From the NCBI GenBank assembly GCA_003217835.1, contig QHMQ01000026.1, forward strand, positions 1 to 5,172: a stretch of DNA of 5,172 bases. Direction: 5' to 3'. Each line of letters begins with the position of its first letter. Within the stretch, counting starts at the first letter, position 1. The translations under genes and the position numbers were made by a program. A model generated the notes under the pieces. It searched no databases. It saw only the letters and a program-made list of their open reading frames with translations, and was not told the DNA's origin. This document shows positions 4,882 to 5,172 of the stretch, piece after piece. The stretch comes from Verrucomicrobiota bacterium. GTDB taxonomy: Bacteria > Verrucomicrobiota > Verrucomicrobiia > Chthoniobacterales > UBA10450.

Positions 4882-5172
4882 CCACAAACAAGATGTCTGT
4901 GCTACGTCTCTTCCCGCCACGCCGGAGCTCCGCGAAAGCGGGTGTTTTGCGCGCTGTTCCTCTCTCTGCTCATGACGAATTAGTTCCGCGGATGAAATCC
5001 GAAATCGTTCTCCAATTTCGCCCAGAGCTAATCAACGAACCAATTTTTCTGGGTTGGGCCGGTAATGCCGGCGACGAGAGACACTGACGCAGTGCGATTA
5101 TGTTGCTACGCGGAAAGTCGAATCGAACACCGCGTCGAACTGCTATCTGAAAAAGCTATTCTGTGAATGCCC

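Larger units (their letters stand above)
4664..5172. other. Stretch with no supportable gene
   Basis: Open frames of up to about 100 codons occur here on the plus strand, overlapping each other in different frames. None has a recognisable domain, a good ribosome site or protein-like composition. The minus strand has only short open runs near the right edge. What can be seen is a perfect hairpin at 4679-4695, overlapping GC-rich inverted repeats at 4835-4881, and a small 5-bp inverted repeat at 5058-5072. It may be the intergenic region between the receptor and a gene beyond the right edge, possibly with decayed sequence. Confidence 0.5.

Noticed and set aside
4673..5087. Several overlapping plus-strand open frames of 63-101 codons
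   Set aside because: They overlap in different frames, have no recognisable domain and contain the palindromic repeats at 4835-4881. Nothing supports any one of them.

Overview
The window reads as a piece of a chromosome from a Gram-negative bacterium with an outer membrane, of moderate GC content. The evidence is a full-length TonB-dependent outer membrane receptor with a signal peptide and a C-terminal aromatic residue. The style of the receptor (VIVTGSNIPTAEE near the N-terminus, long glycine/asparagine-rich barrel) and of the small transposase suggest to me a soil Verrucomicrobiota (Chthoniobacterales/Udaeobacter-like) or Acidobacteriota genome. That placement is an impression from memory of related proteins, not something the sequence proves.

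Layout from left to right. Bases 2-370 (+) hold the 3' end of a gene for a tetratricopeptide-repeat protein, cut off by the window edge. Bases 441-1071 hold a compact mobile module: a REP-associated/IS200-type Y1 transposase gene (527-988, minus strand), with two direct copies of a short hairpin repeat beyond its stop codon and one inverted copy upstream of its start. The TPR gene and the transposase gene are convergent. Bases 1067-1170 hold two strong hairpins, of which 1141-1170 is a convincing rho-independent terminator for the next gene. Bases 1195-4428 (minus strand) encode a TonB-dependent receptor of 1077 residues, with its plug intact and no frameshift.

The leader upstream of the receptor (about 4440-4663) is the most unusual part. 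An 80-100 bp block is present twice as an imperfect direct repeat 98 bp apart. Each copy carries a T-tract array (A-tracts on the coding strand) directly upstream of a promoter-like TTGnCA...AATAAW pair. In the distal copy the T-tract has grown into an 11-bp tandem repeat, so the A-tracts lie about one helical turn apart, as expected for intrinsically curved DNA. The remaining 4664-5172 shows no gene I can support, only several small inverted repeats.

The genes do not form one pathway: a TPR gene, a selfish or domesticated transposase module and a separately terminated receptor gene are simply adjacent. I found no defence system, CRISPR array, tRNA or rRNA. The observations most worth following are the REP-like repeats around the transposase and the duplicated, phased A-tract promoter region of the receptor.
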